DNA from: Streptomyces hygroscopicus subsp. hygroscopicus
Lineage (GTDB): Bacteria; Actinomycetota; Actinomycetes; Streptomycetales; Streptomycetaceae
Direction of reading: 5' to 3'
Length of the DNA: 64,000 bases
Assembly: GCF_001553455.1 (NCBI RefSeq)
Contig: NZ_BBOX01000007.1
Location: 42,094-106,093 of the forward strand
Notes under the pieces: model-generated
Told to the model about the DNA's origin: nothing
Databases searched by the model: none
The model's input: the letters and a program-made list of their open reading frames with translations, nothing else
Shown here: positions 61,193 to 64,000 of the stretch, in pieces
Layout of the letters: every line of letters begins with the position of its first letter
Position numbering within the stretch: position 1 is the first letter of the stretch
Position numbers and translations under genes: made by a program

Positions 61193-61404
61193 CGCCCGTG
61201 CCCGCTCGTGGGTCGGCTCCGCGGGTCACTCGTGGGACGGGTCCGCGCGTCGTCGTGGATCGGCTCCGCGCGTCGGCTCGCGGGACGGTTCCGCGCGTCG
61301 CTCACGGGTCGCTCGTGGGCCGTTCGTTGGCAGGTTCACGGGCCCGCGCACGGCCCGTAGGGCGTGGCCGGCCGGACCCACGGGACGGTCGGGCCGGGCG
61401 TCCC
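61193..61404. repeat. Imperfect ~24-bp repeats after the DUF5063 gene
   Basis: Units of the type CGTGGGTCGGCTCCGCGGGT and CGTGGATCGGCTCCGCGCGT occur at about 24-bp spacing from 61205 to 61320, between the DUF5063 stop and its terminator. They would therefore lie in the transcript's 3' end. No gene is seen. Confidence 0.75.
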
Positions 61405-62070
61405 TCAGCGCTGCCCCGAGCGCAGGCCGAGCGGCGCCGCGATCTCCGCCGCCATCACCCGGCCGGCCTCCTCCGCGAGCTCCTCGTCCCCGCCCGCGTT
61501 ACTGTCCGTGTCCAGACCGTCCAGTTCGTCCAGCGGGCTGTCCAGCCGTACATGCGCGACCAGTGACTGCAGCGCACGCAGGGCCGCCGAGGCGGTCGTC
61601 CCCCAGTTGGAGAGGTACGAGAACTGCCACCACCACAGCGCCTCGCTGATCCGGCCCTCGCGGTAGTGCGCCATCCCGTGCCGCAGATCGGTGACGATTC
61701 CGGCCAGATCGTCGGAGATCCGGCAGGCGACGGGCTGGCTGCGCGGCACGTACGGGTCGAAGACCTCCGAGTAGACGTCCACCGGCTCCAGCAGCTGGGC
61801 GAAGCGCTCACGCAGCTCATCGACGTCCGGCTCCGGGCCGGCGTCCGGTTCGTACCGCTCGTCCGGAACGAAGTCCTCGTGCGCGCCGAGCCTGCCGCCC
61901 GCGAGGAGCAGCTGGGACAGCTCGAGCAGCAGGAACGGCACAGCACTGTCCGGCTCGTCCCCCTTGGCGACTTCGGTGACCGCGACGATGAAGCTCTCGA
62001 TCTGGTCGGAGATCTGGACCGCGAAGTCGTCCGGATCCGGGTGGGCGTCGTGCAGCGTTGCGTCAGACAT
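61405..62070 (-). CDS. DUF5063 protein
   Basis: In this 221-residue acidic protein [40 protein letters not shown] and the aromatic helix [20 protein letters not shown], then [15 protein letters not shown], give the DUF5063 pattern. The function is unknown. It follows recR with an 8-base overlap and probably shares its transcript, an arrangement conserved in Streptomyces. The C-terminal ~25 residues are Glu-rich. The start [10 protein letters not shown] at 62070 is supported by a binding site GGGAGAAG upstream. Confidence 0.87.
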   Translation of the reverse strand: MSDATLHDAHPDPDDFAVQISDQIESFIVAVTEVAKGDEPDSAVPFLLLELSQLLLAGGRLGAHEDFVPDERYEPDAGPEPDVDELRERFAQLLEPVDVYSEVFDPYVPRSQPVACRISDDLAGIVTDLRHGMAHYREGRISEALWWWQFSYLSNWGTTASAALRALQSLVAHVRLDSPLDELDGLDTDSNAGGDEELAEEAGRVMAAEIAAPLGLRSGQR

Positions 62071-62662
62071 CGAGAAGTCTTCTCCCTTCGAAGGCACGAC
62101 CCAGCGTGACCTCGTCGGCGTATTCCAGGTCTCCACCGACAGGGAGGCCGCTGGCCAGGCGGGTGACCTTCAAACCCATGGGTTTGATCATGCGCGCGAG
62201 GTAGGTGGCGGTGGCTTCGCCCTCCAGATTCGGGTCGGTGGCCAGGATGAGCTCGGTGACCGTCCCGTCCGCGAGCCGCCCCAGCAGCTCCCTGATCCGC
62301 AGGTCGTCCGGGCCCACGCCCTCGATGGGGCTGATCGCCCCGCCGAGCACGTGGTAGCGCCCCCGGAACTCACGCGTCCGCTCGATCGCGACGACGTCCT
62401 TCGGCTCCTCGACCACGCAGATGACCGCGGGGTCGCGACGGGGGTCCTGGCAGACTCGGCACTGTTCGGCCTCGGCGACGTTCCCGCAGACCGCGCAGAA
62501 CCGCACCTTCTCCTTGACCTCGGTCAACGCGTGCGCGAGGCGACGGACGTCGGTGGGCTCGGCCTGCAGGATGTGGAAGGCGATCCGCTGCGCGCTCTTG
62601 GGACCGACGCCGGGCAGCCTGCCCAACTCGTCGATGAGGTCCTGGACCACGCCCTCGTACAC
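62063..62662 (-). CDS. recR: Recombination mediator RecR
   Basis: In this 199-residue protein the N-terminal helix-hairpin-helix [20 protein letters not shown], the C4 zinc finger [16 protein letters not shown], and the Toprim domain ([37 protein letters not shown]) are in standard order, with the final [20 protein letters not shown] motif. RecR works with RecF and RecO in loading RecA at gaps. GTG 62662 gives the 199 residues typical of the family; TTG 62674 would add four. The binding site is weak. It is 364 bases downstream of ybaB, with repeat DNA between. Confidence 0.96.
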   Translation of the reverse strand: MYEGVVQDLIDELGRLPGVGPKSAQRIAFHILQAEPTDVRRLAHALTEVKEKVRFCAVCGNVAEAEQCRVCQDPRRDPAVICVVEEPKDVVAIERTREFRGRYHVLGGAISPIEGVGPDDLRIRELLGRLADGTVTELILATDPNLEGEATATYLARMIKPMGLKVTRLASGLPVGGDLEYADEVTLGRAFEGRRLLDV

Positions 62663-63025
62663 GCCTTCATCCAATCTCGCGCCGCTGCGCGGTGGCTGTA
62701 CTTCACATGAATATTCGGTTTCGCCGCGCCTCCCCGGCCGGGGCCGGAAAGTGCGGCGAGCCCGATGGGCTCGTGGAGCCCGGTGAGCCCCGCGGACCTG
62801 GGAGGCCGTCGAGCCCGGCGGCCTCCGGGGCCCGGTGAGCCCTGAACCCGGCGGGCTGGGCGGCGGGCTCTGGGGCCCGGCGGGCTCCCGCGCCCGGTGG
62901 GTCTGAGGAACCCAACGTGCCTTGAGAACCCAACGTGCCCTGGGAACCCCACGCTCCGCGGGAACCCCCTGCGCCCCGGGAACCCGATGGGATCGGGCAC
63001 CCCGAGGACCCGGGGAGTCCGTGGA
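62663..63025. repeat. 18-bp repeats between ybaB and recR
   Basis: Read on the minus strand, five units of GGGTTCCCGGGGCGCAGG type at 18-bp spacing lie directly after the ybaB stop (about 62905-63000), followed by looser GGCCCCGG/GCCGGG repeats. In M. tuberculosis ybaB and recR are immediately adjacent, so this tract appears to be an expansion in this lineage. Confidence 0.8.
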
Positions 63026-63361
63026 TCAGAACGGAAGCCCCGGCATACCGCCCAGCCCCTGGGCGAGCGGGCCGAGCTTCTGCTGCTGGAGCTCCTGCGC
63101 GGAGTTGTTGGCGTCACGGATGGCGGCGACGATTAGATCCGCGAGGGTCTCCGTGTCCTCAGGATCCACGGCCTTGGGATCGATGACCAGGCCCTGCAAC
63201 TCACCGGCACCGGTCACGGTCGCCTTCACCAGGCCACCGCCCGCGGAACCCTCGACATGAGTCCGGGCCAGCTCCTCCTGGGCCGCGGCGAGGTCCTGCT
63301 GCATCTTCTGAGCCTGCTGCAGCAACTGCTGCATATTCGGCTGACCACCACCGGGGATCAC
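63026..63361 (-). CDS. YbaB/EbfC nucleoid-associated protein
   Basis: This 111-residue protein shows an N-terminal coiled helix ([20 protein letters not shown]), the central beta sheet [20 protein letters not shown], and the helix [20 protein letters not shown] with a C-terminal Gly-rich tail. It forms a dimer that binds DNA without strong sequence preference. It is conserved next to recR and dnaX in many bacteria, as here. The ATG at 63361 has GAGCGAAGCC upstream; the site is modest. Confidence 0.95.
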   Translation of the reverse strand: MIPGGGQPNMQQLLQQAQKMQQDLAAAQEELARTHVEGSAGGGLVKATVTGAGELQGLVIDPKAVDPEDTETLADLIVAAIRDANNSAQELQQQKLGPLAQGLGGMPGLPF

Positions 63362-63542
63362 GGCTTCGCTCCTGGCTCTCGACAGTCGTTCTCTTCGATA
63401 GCCCGAGCCTACGTGCTCCCTGAGCGCCTTGCTCTACGCCGTACGGAGGAGACGCGGGGAGGGCGGGGAGATGTAAGGACGCCGCGAACCACAGGTGTCC
63501 ACCGCGGTCGCGCTGGGCGCGGGCCGGTGACCACGCCCACCT

Positions 63543-63574
63543 GCTCGTTTGCTCGTTTGCTCGTTCTACTCGTT
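63543..63574. repeat. 8-bp repeats that include the dnaX stop codon
   Basis: GCTCGTTT at 63543 and 63551, GCTCGTTC at 63559 and TACTCGTT at 63567 form four 8-bp units. The TAG stop of dnaX (63566-63568) lies at the junction of the last two. Confidence 0.85.
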
Positions 63575-64000
63575 GACGATCTCCTCGACCACCGTGGCAC
63601 CGAGCTCGCGGATGATCAGGTCGTGGCCGCTCAGCGCGGTGTCGTCCAGATCCGGGTCGTCCTCGGCCGGCATGTCGTCCTCCAGCGAGACCCGCGGAGG
63701 CTCGGGCTCGCGGTACGCCGGCTCGGGGGGCGGGCCGGCGTCCACAGGACCGGACGGCGAAGCGGGCGCGGCCGGGGGCGGAGAGGCGGGCGCGGGCCGG
63801 GGCGCGGGCTGCCGTGGCGGCGCGGGCTGGCCACCGCCGCCACCGGCACCACTCCCGCCGCCGAAGCCACCGCCACCGCTCCCGCTGCCGAAGCCACCGC
63901 CCGCGGCGCCACCGCCTCCGCCGTAGCCGCCCGGACCGCCAGGGCCACCGGGACCACCGGGACCGCCTGGGCCGCTGCCCTGCTGCCCGGCGCCGCCGGA
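63566..64000 (-). CDS. dnaX: DNA polymerase III gamma/tau subunit, C-terminal part
   Basis: Only the C-terminal 144 residues are inside the window. They run through a Gly/Pro/Ser-rich region (GGPGGPGGPGGYGGGG), a Pro/Ala linker, and the acidic end VSLEDDMPAEDDPDLDDTAL, then SGHDLIIRELGATVVEEIVN, which is the usual end of Streptomyces DnaX. The clamp-loader ATPase lies beyond 64000. Gene order dnaX-ybaB-recR is common in bacteria. The stop is inside an 8-bp repeat array (GCTCGTTT-type, 63543-63574). Confidence 0.85.
   Translation of the reverse strand, partial: SGGAGQQGSGPGGPGGPGGPGGPGGYGGGGGAAGGGFGSGSGGGGFGGGSGAGGGGGQPAPPRQPAPRPAPASPPPAAPASPSGPVDAGPPPEPAYREPEPPRVSLEDDMPAEDDPDLDDTALSGHDLIIRELGATVVEEIVNE

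Noticed and set aside
59694..61649. 651-codon plus-strand frame opposite ask
   Set aside because: Shadow of the ask coding strand followed by repeats; no start signal.

Overview
The window is high-GC chromosomal DNA of a Streptomyces. Several genes are diagnostic: a 113-residue BldG, WblA, a 224-residue Crp, and a coupled asd-ask pair. Third positions are GC-rich almost throughout, and many genes overlap by ATGA or GTGA. Gene order follows the S. coelicolor chromosome from hppA/bldG to ask/recR. Its left half also follows the M. tuberculosis order from the Rv3654c-Rv3659c tad genes through ssd, 6C RNA, HAD phosphatase, acs, marP, nudix, nth, crp, MBL hydrolase, RidA, the ArsA pair and a WhiB protein to a bifunctional PBP and a metallophosphoesterase.

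Left core (1-39 kb). A lipoprotein fragment and hppA are followed by the developmental regulator BldG with a SpoIIAB-like ATPase, a YprA/MrfA-type helicase, and a minus-strand tad operon (ssd, TadA, TadB, TadC, Flp-like DUF4244 pilin, TadE, Rv3654c-like). A 6C RNA lies in the divergent ssd/HAD gap. Then come a degenerate Fic protein, a CooC-like ATPase, a carbonic anhydrase carrying a relic of a SulP transporter, acs, nhaA, a holin-like protein, an alpha/beta hydrolase, marP, nudix, nth, crp, an MBL hydrolase, a second nudix, RidA, two ArsA ATPases, wblA, a PBP, a YqeY protein and a metallophosphoesterase.

Accessory block (39-52.7 kb). It begins at tRNA-Pro(CGG). A frameshifted remnant is followed by the most unusual locus: a PrsW-type intramembrane protease fused to a small C-terminal toxin-like domain, an adjacent candidate immunity gene, and a TTA codon that would make it bldA-dependent. 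Next are a 5'-truncated DUF6508 gene, a pentapeptide-repeat membrane protein, a MazG-like protein, a three-gene TerD cluster, a DnaJ-C28-like protein, two VOC proteins, an orphan P450 and a SnoaL-like protein.

Right core (52.7-64 kb). It holds an S9 peptidase, SURF1, a SigE-family sigma factor with a coupled membrane protein, asd, ask, a DUF5063 protein, recR, ybaB and the 3' end of dnaX.

A window-wide peculiarity is short tandem repeats (8-39 bp units) placed directly after stop codons. In at least six genes the repeat unit includes, or runs into, the gene's own last codons and stop, so the arrays seem to have grown out of the 3' ends of the genes.
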